Numbered from the stretch's first letter, positions 10,937 to 22,619 are shown. The stretch: DNA of 64,000 nucleotides from Peromyscus leucopus (GCF_004664715.2 NC_051065.1:147137487-147201486), one strand, 5' to 3'. Notes: generated by a model not told the origin, from the letters alone. Numbers and translations: made by a program.

Positions 10937-11623
10937 GTAAGTATCCCAGATGAATCAATAGACAATGTCTGCCTCAGGTGAAGAGAGTTTCCACTGTAGC
11001 ACCTGGCATTTAACAGAGTATAAAGAAGAAATATTGTTTGGGGGAAAATAAACCATGGGCTTACATTGTGGCTTTTACTTTGTCCTTGGATTTAGCTATT
11101 GTCTTGGAAAAAATGAAATCCATTCTCATTAGAGAAACTGAAGTGTATTTATGTGGACTTGTGGAGTGAACTCTGGGGAGTGTTGTCTTTGTTAGACTAG
11201 GAGGTCAAATCTATTCTTTTTCTATTTTTTCTCATTCGCACTGAGAAATCAAGCTGTATGTGTATACACGCTGTATGTGTATAGGGCTCCTTCATCTTGG
11301 GATAAGCTTGTGGATAAGAGGAGCTAAGAAGAAATTATCCAAGAAGTGTTCTTCAGCTAATTCCTAATTGCTTCTGTCATGCCAGGATTATGTGAAATAT
11401 AGAAGCCAAATGAGCAAATGTGTGGATTTCTGCTCATGAAAGTTTTGAGAATTTCTGAAAAATTTAAAATGCATGCAAACTAGTGTATTTAGGGTGTTTT
11501 ACTCATTCATTTTAACCAAGTAGTAGCCATTTACTGTATGTCATACAATGTGTCAGACAGAGTCCAGGAAGAACATGGACTCTGTTCTCCAGAATCTTAG
11601 AGGAGAGTGAACAAATCAGTGTT

Positions 11624-11745
11624 GGCCAGGTACAGTAGCACACCCCTACTATCCCAGCTATGCAGGATGTTAAGACAGGAGGACAGCAAGTGTGGAGCTA
11701 GCCTAGAGTATATAAAAATCTATGTCTAAAAAAATGAAGAAAAAT
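11624..11745 (+). mobile_element. Old B1/ID-type SINE
   Basis: Begins 'ggccaggtacagtagcacac', has 'tcccagctatgcagga' and ends in an A-rich tail. It is too diverged for certain subfamily placement. Confidence 0.6.
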
Positions 11746-12317
11746 GGACTAGTGTCTACAACATTGTCCAGAAAGTCTCGTATTGACACAGATTTCCTAG
11801 AAGAGACTATGTCTAGAACTGTGTGTACCAAGAATGTCACAGAGGTGGGAGACAGAAGCGTGAATGGCTGAAGTACACATTTCTAAGTGAAGAAGAAATG
11901 ATATTTCCCTAGGTAGACATAGGGGGATGCAGAGCTTGTGTTGTGCCCCATTATGAAAAATTTAGTTCTTTCTTCTAAATATTATTTTAAATCAAGTATG
12001 ATTTTCTGCTTAGTAAACAAGCATAAACTTAAGAAGCTAAGACAATGTCTTACTTATCTTATGCTTCTGTGGTTTGTCAGTTTAGGCTGATCTCCACTAA
12101 GTGACTTCTCTGGTCCTAGCTAAACTTAGACGTGTGTATGTGGTCAGTTACCAGTTCAGGTACCTCAGCTTCCGAGAAGAGGCAGCCAGCTAGAATGACT
12201 AACAGTGTGACCCACCTTCATATAATACCTTAGAATGTCCTGGCTTGTTTACATAGCAGCTTGCAGACTTCCAAGATTGAGGATGACCATGAGCCAGTTC
12301 TCTTGAAATATTTAACT

Positions 12318-12508
12318 CGAGGACTGGAGAGATAGCTCAAAGGTTAAGAGCACTGGCTACTCTTCCAGAGGCCTGAGTTCAATTCCCATAAACCACATGG
12401 TGGCTCACAAACATCTGTAATGATATCTGGTGCCCTCTTCTGGCTTCCAGGTAAACACATAGCCAGAACACTGTATATATAATAAATATATAAATCTTTT
12501 TAAAAAAT
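12318..12508 (+). mobile_element. B2 SINE
   Basis: Starts 'gactggagagatagctc', carries the tRNA-like A/B boxes and 'ggtggctcacaaacatctg', and ends with 'aataaatatataaatc'. Present in both arms (contig 2 copy at about 34236-34424), so it predates their separation. Confidence 0.85.
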
Positions 12509-13938
12509 TAACTTAATAGTAGATCAGAGTTGATTTTGCACATTCTCTTTGCCAAAGGAAGTCTAGGAGGCAGCTCACACAGAAGACTTCACTGTTTTTC
12601 TTTTTCCTTTTGTTAACCAGGGAAGTTTCAAAATCACATTGCAGTTGTATGTGGATACAGAAGTTAAAAGTTGTGGTCATTTTTGGAAGGCATCACAGCC
12701 ATGGAGAACCATTGCAACATTTCAAATAGAGAATTAATGTAGGTGAATTTAGATTATAGATGGTGCTTTTGCAGGACTCAGAAAACAGAGTCACCAAGAC
12801 AATAAGAGAAAAATGAGAAGGTCTATTTCTAATTTGATAATGAGATAAGTGTCTGAAGAACATGAGATGAGGTGACTTTGAATGGTAAAGAGCACAACAC
12901 CAAGGAAGTAGATGCTGATGAATGTAGATATCCAGGGATTAAGGGGTCCAAGAAGTACATTGTGACTTTCATATTCTGATGATGTAAATTCAGCAACCAT
13001 GAAGTTATTCAAAGAGGTAGACAATATAGGATAAGTTATAGGTTTAAGTTGGCACGTGTTGATTTCAGTTTTGGGCATACTGAGTTGAACCTAATATGTT
13101 TGTGTTTAGTGAGCACAAATTCTAGCACATACAGGCAGCAGGCAAGACCATAGCAATACATGGCATCACTGGGAAAGATTTTGTATGAGGAGGAAGCATC
13201 GTGACAAGACTGTAGGAAGTGTTACATTTTAAAGGGTGGATGGAGGGAGAAGAGATTATAAAAAACAACAAGAAGTGACGGCAAAAAATGGTGATGCAAA
13301 ACCAGGACGGAGCAATGTGTTAAGAGCTGAGGAGGAGAACTAGATTGAGTCCAATAGCAAGATGGCTAACTAATTATCCTGGGGTATTATTGACGATCCA
13401 TTTCAAACTTGGTGTGAATGAAATGGAGGAAGCCAAAGTGGTGGGGTAAGGAGGACAAGACTCAGGGAGGAAAGAGAAGAAATTCAGTTCTAGAGAGAAG
13501 CCAGTCAGCTGTAAACCAGGAGAGAGTGAGCATGTGCGTGGAGGAGTAATCTGGTTGAAAGGAAGAGGGTTTGAGAAACAAAACAATGCTCCACAGATGC
13601 ATGTTGAGTTCTTTTTTATTTCACATTCTAAAATAACCTAGAGCTTCTCAGAATTAGTTAACCCCCTTTCCTCCCAAAGCCAAGGCAGTTTACATTCTTG
13701 AATACAAATATCTCTGTCTGCTTCATCTTCCCCAGGAGTTAGCGTTTTCATCTCATGTTAACATGGAAGGGTATGGCTCACTCCCTTTAGAGTCATGGCA
13801 GTGGGCCTGCCTGCCTTTCAAATCATGGTCTTTCTGGAGTCCTGGAAGTACCTGTGGTTTCAAATAGGAGGCTGAGGACTACATTGACTGTGGGGTGATG
13901 GGAATCTTAGGCTCTGTCTACTTAGGTAATCGGGACTT

Positions 13939-13993
13939 GGGCTGGAGAGATGGCTCAGCCGTTAAAGGCTAGGCTCACAACCAAAAATATAAG
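13939..13993 (+). pseudogene. Truncated 4.5SI RNA retrocopy
   Basis: 'ggctggagagatggctcagc' and 'ggctaggctcacaacc' followed by 'aaaaatataag' match the 5' half of rodent 4.5SI RNA, a B2-related nuclear small RNA of muroids. Only about 55 nt are present. Flanking direct repeats 'taatcgggactt' (13927-13938) and 'taatcaggactt' (13994-14005) mark retroposition. The 3' half and terminator are missing. Also present in contig 2 at 32743-32797. Confidence 0.75.
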
Positions 13994-14109
13994 TAATCAG
14001 GACTTAGTAGATCTGTGTATCAGTAAGGAGAAAGTAGAAAGCCATGATTCTTTCATGAAATTTAGTGGTTTGGGTTCTGTTTTTTGTTTATTTGTTGTTT
14101 GTTTTACAG

Positions 14110-14212
14110 TTTATTATCAAAATACTCTCTACTTCTTGAAGAAAAAAAAAGCTAAAAAACGATCTAACTTACAGAGAATTGAACTGCACAAAAGACGATT
14201 CACCCATAGAAG
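14110..14212 (+). CDS. Clec4a-like: Clec4a/DCIR-like receptor, exon 3 (stalk), frameshifted
   Basis: Lies between acceptor 'ttttacag' and donor 'gtagga'. Reading from exon 2 gives 'FYYQNTLYF' and then passes two poly-A tracts (9 A and 6 A). The second half resembles the Clec4a stalk in a different frame ('DLTYRELNCTKDDSPIE', containing the stalk cysteine). The exon is 103 nt, whereas phase-1 to phase-1 splicing requires a multiple of three. So there is one extra base within or near the A runs, either a real disabling mutation or a homopolymer base-calling error. The contig 2 copy is 101 nt. An L1 3' end begins about 60 bp downstream. Confidence 0.75.
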
Positions 14213-14888
14213 GTAGGAATTAATGTGCCTAAGAGTCTGGTTGCTGGCTATAGAGTGTAATGGTTCCACATAGATCTTCCTTCCTCCTGCTCTTCCTCCC
14301 TCCCATCTTCCCTCCTTTCCTTCTGTTTTTCTTCTCTCATACATTACATCACAACTGCAGCTTTCCCTCTCTGCATTCCTCCAGTTCTCTTCTCCAACTC
14401 CCCTACCCATCAGATTGACTCCTCCATTTCCTTCCAAAAATGATCATGTCTCTCAGGCATATCAACTGAACATAGCATGACAAGTTATAGTAAGACTAGA
14501 CACAATCCCTCATGTCAAGGCTGACCAAGGCAACCCAGCAGGAGGAAAAGGTACCAAGGGCAGGTGAAAGAGTCAGAGACACCCCCACTCCCACTGTTGG
14601 GAGTCCCACAAGAACATCAAGCTACACAACTATAACATGTATACAGTCTGGTATCTTCAACCTCTCTGGCTCCTATGATCCTTCCTTCCCCTCTTCTGTG
14701 GGGTTCCAAAAGATCCATCTAACATTTGGCTGTTTCATTGACTCATTGATTATTCTCTGTTTCTATTTTATTGACTTTAACCCCCAGTTTGATTATTTCC
14801 TGTTGTCTACTCCCATTGGGTACGTTTGTTTCTTTTTGTTCTAGAGCTTTCAGGTGTGCTATTAAGTTCCTAGTATGAGTCTTATAGA

Positions 14889-15706
14889 TGAACAGTCTTA
14901 TTAAATAAGAAACACAGAGCCAATTGCAGAGTTAAAAGCCCAAGAGTTCAGAGCAATAGCTAAGAGATAAAAATCCTTTTTTACCCTTCACTGCCACTGC
15001 TGTCCTTCCCCTCAGCAAGGACCTACTTCCTGTGTGTCTGTCCTTTTATTGACTTTCTGTTCTGCCTTCTCATCGGTTGTAAACCCAACCACATGACCGC
15101 CTCGTCACTGCCTTGCTGTGGATATCACTCTATATAAATTAAACACTGATGGCCAGTGACCAGGCAGGAAGTATAGGCGGGACAAAGAGAGAGGAGAACT
15201 GGGGAAACAGGAGGAAGGAAGAGAGAGACTGCAGCCACCGCCAGGATAAGCAGCATGTAAAGACACCGGTAATCCACCAGCCACGTGGCAAGGTATAGAT
15301 TTATAGAAATGGGTTAATTTAAGATAAAAGAACAGTTAGCAAGAAGCCGGCCACGGCCATACAGTTTATAAGTATTATAAGCGTCTGAGTGATTATTTTA
15401 TACGTGGATTGTAGGACTGCAGGGTTTGGTGAAAGCTGGAGAGAAGTCCTCCAGCAACACTGCCTGTCTGTACAGACCTCCAGGTCTTCTATGGTTGGTA
15501 TTGAGATTAAAGGCATGTGTCTCCATGCTGGCTGTATCCTTGAACACACAGAGATCTGCCTAGCTCTGCCTCCCAAGTGCTGGGATTAAAGGCCTGCAAA
15601 CCACCGCCCACCTTTTGCTATGGCTTGCTATTAGCTCTGACCCCCAGGCAACTTTATTTATTAACATACAAATAAAATCACATTTCAGTACAAATAAAAT
15701 ATCACA
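14889..15706 (-). mobile_element. Class II ERV solo LTR inserted in L1 ORF2
   Basis: On the minus strand it starts 'tgtgatattttatttg' at 15706 and ends 'aagactgttca' at about 14889. It belongs to the LTR family of the gag-pol remnant at 3.3-7.5 kb, including the B1-like 'cctttaatcccagcacttgg' segment in U3. It is itself interrupted by another LTR (15114-15459). L1 ORF2 sequence continues on both sides, proving insertion. Confidence 0.8.
15114..15459 (-). mobile_element. Second solo LTR nested in the first
   Basis: A 346-bp TG...CA element flanked by 6-bp direct repeats 'ctgcct' (15108-15113 and 15460-15465), the duplication size usual for class II ERVs. On the minus strand it starts 'tgttgctggagg' or similar and ends 'ccacagca'. 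A relative is the solo LTR at 53622-53972. Confidence 0.85.
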
Positions 15707-16871
15707 ATAAGATCTCCTCAATTTTTAAATGTAGGTACTTAGTGCTATGAACTTTTCTCTTAGCCCTACTTTCATTGTGTTTCATAGGTTTAGGTATGTT
15801 GTATATTCATTATAATTGAATTCTAGGAATTTCTTATTTTATTTCTGCCTTGATCCATCCGTCACTCAGTAGACAGTTGTTCAGTTTCTCTGAGTTTGTA
15901 AGCTTTATTTCTGTTGTTGTTGGAATACAGTTTTAATCTGTGGTGTTCTGATAGGATGCAGTGGTTATTCCATATTTTTTGTATCTGTTGAAACTTGCTT
16001 TGTAACCCAGTATGTGGTCAACTTTGGAGAAGGTTCTGTGATGCTCTGACAAGAAGATTTTTTTTTTGTGTTTGGGAGAAAATGTTCTATAAATGTCTGT
16101 TAGCTCCATTTGGTTCATAATGTCTGTTAGCTTCAGTATTTCTCTGTTTAGTTTTTGTCCGGATGACCTATTTGTTGGTAAGAGTGGGGTATTGCAGCCT
16201 CTCACTATCAATGTGTGAGGGTAGATGTCTGATTTATGCTTTAGTAGTGTTTCTGTTAGAAACTTGGGTGCCCTTGCATTTGGAGCATAGATGTTAAGAA
16301 TTGAAATGTCATCTTGGTGGATTTTCCTTTGATGAGTATGAAGTGCCCCTCTCAGTCTCTTTTGATTAATTTCACTTTGAAATCTATTTTGTTAGACATT
16401 GGAATGCTTACTCTAGGATGTTTCTTATGTTCATTTGCTTGGAATATCTTTTCCAACCCTTTACTCTGAGGTAATCTCTATCTTTGATGTGTTTTTTATA
16501 TGCAGCAGAAGGATGGATCCTGGTTTGGCTTCCATTCTGTTATTCTGTGTGTTTTTTCTTAGGGAATAGAATCCATTGATATTGAGAGATATCAATGACC
16601 AAAGATTTTTAATTCCTGTTTATTTTGTTGTTGGTGTTATTATTGGTGGTGGTATAGTGCTGGTGGTATGTGTATAAGTGTATGCTTCCCTTGTTTTGGT
16701 TTTGCTGATGTGAGATTATTTATTTCCTGTGTTTTCATAGGTGTTGTTAACATCCTTGGCTTGGAGTTTTCTTTCTAGTACCTTCTGTATGGATAGATTT
16801 GTGGATAGATACTATTTGAAATGGAACTTATCATGTTATCATGAAATATATCTTTATGTTGATTTAAAGTT

Positions 16872-17014
16872 GTTTTTTTTTTTGGTTTTTCAAGACAGGG
16901 TTTCTCTGCGTAGCTTTGCACCTTTCCTGGAGCTCGCTCTGTAGCCCAGGCTGGCCTTGAACTCACAGAGATCTGCCTGGCTCTGCCTCCCGAGTGCTGG
17001 GACCACCACCCGGC
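16872..17014 (-). mobile_element. B1 SINE inside the L1
   Basis: Antisense B1 with flanking 'tgatttaaagtt' repeats (16860-16871 and 17015-17026). Shared with contig 2 (29736-29881), so it inserted before the two copies diverged. Confidence 0.9.
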
Positions 17015-18554
17015 TGATTTAAAGTTTTGCTATAGTAGTATGGGCTGTCATCTATGGTCTCTTACACTCTGCAGTGCATCTGTCCATGTCCTTCTGGCTT
17101 TTATAGTTTCCACTGAGAAGTCAGGTGTAATTCTAATAGGTATGCCTTTATATGTTACTTGATCTTTTCCCTTTGTAGTTTTTAATATTTTTTATTTGTT
17201 TAATATACTTAGTGTTTTAATTATTATGTGGTGAGGGGACTTTCTTTTCTGGTTCAATTTATTTAGTGTTTTGTATGCTTCTTGTACCTTTATAAGCATC
17301 TCCTTCTTTAGATTAGGACAATTTTCTTGTATGATTTTGTTGAAAATATTTTCTGGGCCTTTGAGATGAGATTCTTCGCCTTGTTATATTCCTATTATAT
17401 TTAGGGTTGATCTCCTTATACAGTCCAAGATTTCCTGGCTGTTTTGTGTCAGAAATATTTTAGATTTAATATTTTTTTGACTGAAGTATCTATTTCTTCT
17501 ATTGTATCTTGAATGCCTGAGATTCTCCCTTCCCTCTGTTGTATTCTCTTGGTTGTATCTGTAGTTCCCGTTCACTTACCTAGATTTTCCATTTCCAAAA
17601 TTCCTTCATTTTGTGTTTTCTTTATTGCTTCTATTTCCATTTTCAGGTCTTGAGTGGTTTTATTCATTTCCTTCAACTGTCTGCTTTTTCTTGGCTTTCT
17701 TTATGGGATTTATTCATTTCCTCCAATTTTTTGTTTGTGTTTTTCTTGATTTCTTTAAGGGGTTTATTCATTTTTCCTCCTTAAGGACCTCTATCATCTC
17801 CATAAAGTTGGTTCTAAGGTCTTTTTCTTGTACTTTGGCTGTGTTGGGATATTCAGGGCTTGCTGTAGTAGGACAACTGGGCTCTGGTGGTGACATATCA
17901 CCATGGCTGTCGTTGATTGTATTCTTAGCCTGGCATCCAGGCATCTGGGTTTGAGGTGATTTTACAAGTAGGTGTCAAGTTTATCTTTGGTGGGTGTTTT
18001 ATTTCTTGGTTTCTCTTTCCTTTTTGGTCTTTTGGTCTGTGTGGCCTATGTTTGAACAGAGTTCTTCTCCAAGCTGAGGACTAGACTTCTGGCAGCTGGT
18101 CTGGCCTCTTGTTGAGCATGGGCTCTCCATCTGCATTGGGGGCTGGGACATTGTGATTAGTGGAGGGGCGATTGGGGGTAGTGTCTGGGGTGCACTAAGA
18201 GAGGGGAGGAAGTCCTCAGGTGGGAGGTCTAGCTGGAGTTCTGGTGGCCTAGTGTCCTCTGGTCCAGCAGTTGAGTCTCTGTCTGAATATGCCTTCTAGT
18301 TCTTCTGGCTGCTGTGGCTTGCACTTGAGTAGGAGATGTCTGCCTGAAATGTGTGATATTTCTAATAGATTCCCAGGTGGCACGTACTGAGATGTGGAGT
18401 CCACATGCACATCTATATCAGACAAGAGAGTCTGATATGTATGCCTCCTTTGTCTACACAAGTCTTGTTTGTGAAAAGTTTCTATTGTATTAGATTTTTC
18501 CAGCTTCTGCTTCTTCCTGAACCATCTCTGCACACTTGCTGTTTCTCACTTAGA

Positions 18555-19480
18555 ATATATATAATACAAATCTTAAAAGGTCTTATTAATAAAAACAAAC
18601 CCGGAAACCAGGTATTAGGGTGAGTTTTAAAAGATAAGAGAAGCAGAACAAACCAAAGCTGACCTCACCTCGCTAACTTCTCAGCCAATCCTGTTTCCTC
18701 AGATTTAAATCCTCTGAATCCTCATCAGAATTGACCTCAGCTCAATTGCTGCTAAAACCCTAAAAGCTTAAAAGCCTCTAATTCCTAGTCCTCATGCCTT
18801 ACATACCCTTCTGCTTCCTGCTATCATTTCCTGGGATTAAAGGTGTGTGTCATCATGCCTAGCTGTTTCCAGTGTGGCCTTGAACTCACAGAGATGCAGA
18901 TGGATCTCTGCCTCCAGAATACTAGGATTAAAAATGAAGGGTTCACAACACGCCCCCACGGTCGCATATACCAGGCGGATACTTTCGCCTAGCCAATTCC
19001 AGGTCAGGATAGGCATTTCTGGGTCAGGGTGTCTCTCGTAACCAGGATACCCGGTGGACCCGGACACCTCCGCCTAGCAAGTTCTGGGTCAAGGCGTCTT
19101 GCGTAACCAGGATCCGTGACGTTACATGGCCACGTAAGCCCGCAACGTGACCATGTGATCTACACACACACGTGGAGTAGTGACGTGACCTGGCCACGCC
19201 CCCAGACGGTTTTAAAGTGGAGCACCATGTTCCCAGTCCCCCTTCTTCTCCACGCACGTGTCTCTCCCACAGGCCTGCACTCTCTATCCCTTTATCTCTA
19301 ATAAACTCTTATAAGCGGATTCTGTCGTGTTTCGTGACACTTCCTTGCAGGGTAAGAACACAACGCAGCTAAATAACTAACAAAAGGCACGTGCTACCAC
19401 TGCCTAAACCTAATTTTAATATGGTGGCTATTCTGTCCTCTGACCCTCAGATAAGTTTATTGGGGTGCTCAATATATCAA
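18555..19480 (-). mobile_element. ERV LTR with B1-like U3, interrupted
   Basis: On the minus strand the right end reads 'ccaataaacttatctgag' and the left end 'aataagaccttttaagatt'. Between them lie B1-like 'cctttaatcccagg' sequences. It looks like a distant member of the same LTR type. A CpG-rich segment (18933-19385) splits it after 'aggattaaa'. It lies just outside the inverted-repeat arm. Confidence 0.6.
18933..19385 (+). mobile_element. CpG-rich LTR-like insert with CRE-type motifs
   Basis: Much more CpG-rich than its surroundings. It has two 'tgacgt' CRE half-sites (19117-19122, 19181-19186), 'cacgtg' E-boxes, an internal imperfect direct repeat containing 'cgtaaccaggat', and an AATAAA at 19300-19305 with a GT-rich stretch downstream. 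This is the layout of an LTR (enhancer, promoter, polyadenylation signal). Exact ends and family are not determined. Confidence 0.55.
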
Positions 19481-19522
19481 CCATATATATTTATATGTAT
19501 GTATATATGTGTATGTATATAT

Positions 19523-19708
19523 GGGGCTGGAGAGATGGCTCAGGGGTTAAGAGCACTGTCTGCTCTTCCAGAGGTCTTGAATTCAATTCCCAGAAACCAC
19601 ATGGTGTTTCACAACCATCTGTAATGAGATATGGTGCCCTCTTCTGGCATGCAGACATACATGCAGGCAGAGCGCTATATATATAATAAATAAAGAAATC
19701 TTAAAACA
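19523..19708 (+). mobile_element. B2 SINE
   Basis: Starts 'ggggctggagagatggctca' and ends with 'aataaataaagaaatc'. Well preserved, next to a short (TATG)n patch. Confidence 0.9.
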
Positions 19709-20274
19709 CATACACACTTATAATTTGAAGAAAATGATGAAACCTTGTATCATGGATACAAATTACTTAAAGCTTCAATAGACTCCTTCAGAACATTTTA
19801 AAATTTATAGACGATTTCATGTGATATAAAGATATCATTCTAACCCCACATATACATACACTGTCCCCTATATGAACATCTTTATAGGCAAAAGTGGTTG
19901 CTACAGCTAGCGAGTGAATACTGATGTCATTACTGATTGAAGTTCACAATTACTATACTCCCATCTGGGATGGCAACCCTGTATTTAGCTGTCACATCTC
20001 GTTAGTTTTCTCTTGGCTGGGATGAGTTTTCAGAAGATACTTGTTTTAAATGATCTGACTAAATGTTTTGAGGATGACTGATCTGGTATATTATAGGATA
20101 TTCCTATATTAATATTTGAGTATGTTTTAGAGGAATTGCAGGTGTGAAATGCTAGTTTAATTATATAGTACACAGGGTCTAAACTATACAACTATTATAG
20201 ACCATTATTATCACCTGATGGTCCACTTAAGGTAGACCATTTAAAAGTGTACCTTTTTTTCATCATCTGAATCT
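19709..20274. other. No recognisable feature
   Basis: AT-rich intergenic-type sequence with no frame or repeat that I can name. Confidence 0.5.
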
Positions 20275-20530
20275 TTTATTTCTTTTTTAAAAATTGTTCT
20301 TCTTTCATACAATACATCCAAGCTGCAGCCTCCTGTCTCTCCTCTCCTCCCACCCCCTCTATCTCCTCTATCCCTCAGATTCTCTGCTCCTCCATTTCCC
20401 TTCAGAAAAGAGCGGCCCTCCTCTGATCATGGGACCTTTTTCCCCCTACTGGGTTGCCACCTCCAGCCCTCATATGAGAGATTATGCCTATCTTATTGGA
20501 TATTGCTATGCCATGTTCGGTTGATAAAAG
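20275..20530 (-). mobile_element. L1 3' end fragment
   Basis: Antisense L1 3' UTR: 'catacaatacatccaagctg', 'ccctactgggttgcc', 'ccatgttcggttgat'. Same type as the 3' end at about 14275-14700. Confidence 0.75.
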
Positions 20531-21179
20531 TCTACCTTTTTAAGGCTAACCATTTGGTATTGGATAACCAATTAGGAGACTCATCCCTGGAGATTAATTC
20601 TCCTTCTCCCAGCAGGTATTATTAGCCCATAGCTCTTAGAACAATAAAAATAGGCCATGAATTTGAGAGGGAGGAGGGTACATGGCAGGGATTGGAGGGA
20701 AAATAATATAATAATATTTTGATTAAATGTAAATTTTTTATCCATTTTCTACATTATAATTTTGAAAGGATGTTGCTACACATAGCCCACACTATGGTGG
20801 AATATTGGGTTAGGTTTCTCAAGAGACAGAATAATGTATCTGTCTATATCTATCCAAGTTCTTCATAATGGTGCACAATAGTCTTTGTCGTCTGAGCCTT
20901 GTTTACGTTTACCACTAAAAATGTAATTTCTAAGTTCTTCACATAACACTGCATGATCTGGCCATTCGTTTTCTATCTCCTCTTGTCTGTGACTGATTTC
21001 TCATCTCTGACATTCTTGGTATCCATACATGCACATAGGGATATATATGAGTGTGTGAATATAACTCTGTGTATCTGCCACAATGTGTTTCTCAATTCTT
21101 TGCTTTATTGTTTGTATATATTATCTGTCTCTTATTTGGTATAGGCAGTTAAGGATCATGATGGGAGACTGTATTTTTA
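20531..21179. other. No recognisable feature
   Basis: AT-rich sequence with only chance short frames. Confidence 0.45.
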
Positions 21180-21515
21180 TTAATTAATTATTTTAATTAA
21201 TTGTTTTCTGTTTTGTCTCTGTTATTTAATTAAATTTCTTTGTTTTCTTTTTATTAAGAGATTTTCTATTCATTTTACATATCAACCATGGATTCCCCTG
21301 TCCTCCATCCTCCCACCCCCCAGCCTCCCCCCTCAACCGAACCCCCATTCTCACCTCCTCCAAGGCAAGGTCTCCCCTGGGGAGTCAGTCCAGCCTGGTA
21401 GACTCAGCAGAGGCAGGTCCAGTCCTCTCCTCCCTGCACCAAGGCTGATCAAAGTGTCTTAGCATAGGCCCTAGGTTCCAAGAAGCCAGCTCATGCATCA
21501 AGGTGTAGAATGCCA
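21180..21515 (-). mobile_element. L1 3' end fragment
   Basis: An A/T-rich left part (antisense tail), then 'tcaaccatggattccc' and 'aggcaggtccagtcc', related to the fragment at 2118-2700. Confidence 0.65.
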
Positions 21516-22290
21516 AGGCTGAAGCAACCTTTCAGGCTTAAAAGACCATCAAGGAACAGATAGCTACCAGGCTGTCTGTTAGACACCTGAAAACCCCCCA
21601 AACTAAGATAAAATGTCCTTTCTGAGACAACCTGTCTCACAGGCCAAGCTCCTGCCCACTAGACCATCAAGCTTTGTTTCTTGTGCCAATCAAGGCCTCC
21701 CCCTCTCTCTCTCACACAGCCCCAGAGAACCTCTTAGATCAGAAGAGTTTTCCTTTTGCCAGGCATTTCAAGCTGTGATGCAGACTGACTAGCTGTCAGT
21801 ACTCCTCCCCTGCCCTGTCAGGAAACTGGCAGCAGATGAAAAAAGTGACAGTTTTAACTTTTAGTGACCTACAGACTTTCCCTACCCTATCACCTGTAAG
21901 TTTATAGTTGAACACATTTATGGTAGACTTGTAATGCCTTCACCTAACCACAGTAAGGATATATTTCTAGTGCATAAATTGCTTTTCTGATTTATTCCAA
22001 CCATTAACTGACTCCACTCTTAATTGCCAGGAAGCCTCTAGCAGGGACCCCTACTATCTTGTATTGTATACAAAACATGAGGTGTTGCTGCTTGGGATAG
22101 GATGTAGACCAGAGAAGGAGAGGGGACTTGGATTTAAGGGAATTAAGAGAACTGAGAGAGTGGAATAGGTGACTAAATGATGGTGGGGCAGATGAATAAA
22201 CGAATTAGACCAAAGAGCTTCGTGCATCTGGATTCATTCCCGCTCCGATGGTAGCGTCTCTCCTGGGCCCCTGGAACTGTACAATATTAA
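21516..22290 (+). mobile_element. Possible ERV LTR
   Basis: Begins 'tgtagaatgcc' right after the L1 fragment. It has an AATAAA at about 22196 followed by 'cttcgtgcatctgg' and a U5-like C-rich stretch. Only the general LTR layout supports this; the ends are uncertain. Confidence 0.3.
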
Positions 22291-22469
22291 GGCTGGACCC
22301 TTAAATATTATACAAAAGCTTGGGTATATTACACATCCATAACCCCTTTTGCTTTTGCTTCTTACATTCTTTGCTGATCTTAAAGCTGCAGATCCTGGGG
22401 AAGAACTCCGTGTTTCCCTTCTCACTGCCCAGAGGCCGAGTTCTAGTATGTCCTAGTTTGCATCTCTGT

Positions 22470-22619
22470 TGTTAGCATTCAGACCGGGGACCTGGCCAAT
22501 AAGCAGGCAATACCTTGGCCTGCCCAGGATCCTGACATCCTATGTATCCCATATCTCTATGTCCCCTTAAAAGGCTGGATCCTACCTGCCTTCTATCTCT
22601 TCTTCTCTCCTCAGGCCCC

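Larger units (their letters stand above)
10937..14109 (+). other. Lectin gene intron 2
   Basis: About 3.2 kb from 'gtaagt' to 'gttttacag'. It contains SINEs (11624-11745, 12318-12508) and a 4.5SI RNA retrocopy (13939-13993). The remainder appears unique. Confidence 0.65.
14222..18550 (-). mobile_element. L1 element, internally deleted, with nested insertions
   Basis: On the minus strand: 5' UTR-like sequence (about 18540-17800), ORF1 region, ORF2 start, then L1 3' UTR (14880 to about 14275) ending in purine-rich sequence. ORF1 is recognisable at 17384-17575 ('RRSTLNIIGI') and continues to about 17060. ORF2 is represented by the endonuclease part only (15707 to about 16650, and a short continuation at about 14720-14888). 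The reverse-transcriptase part is missing: the sequence passes straight into the 3' UTR at about 14720. An LTR (14889-15706) and a B1 (16872-17014) are inserted. Multiple stops make it inactive. Confidence 0.85.
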
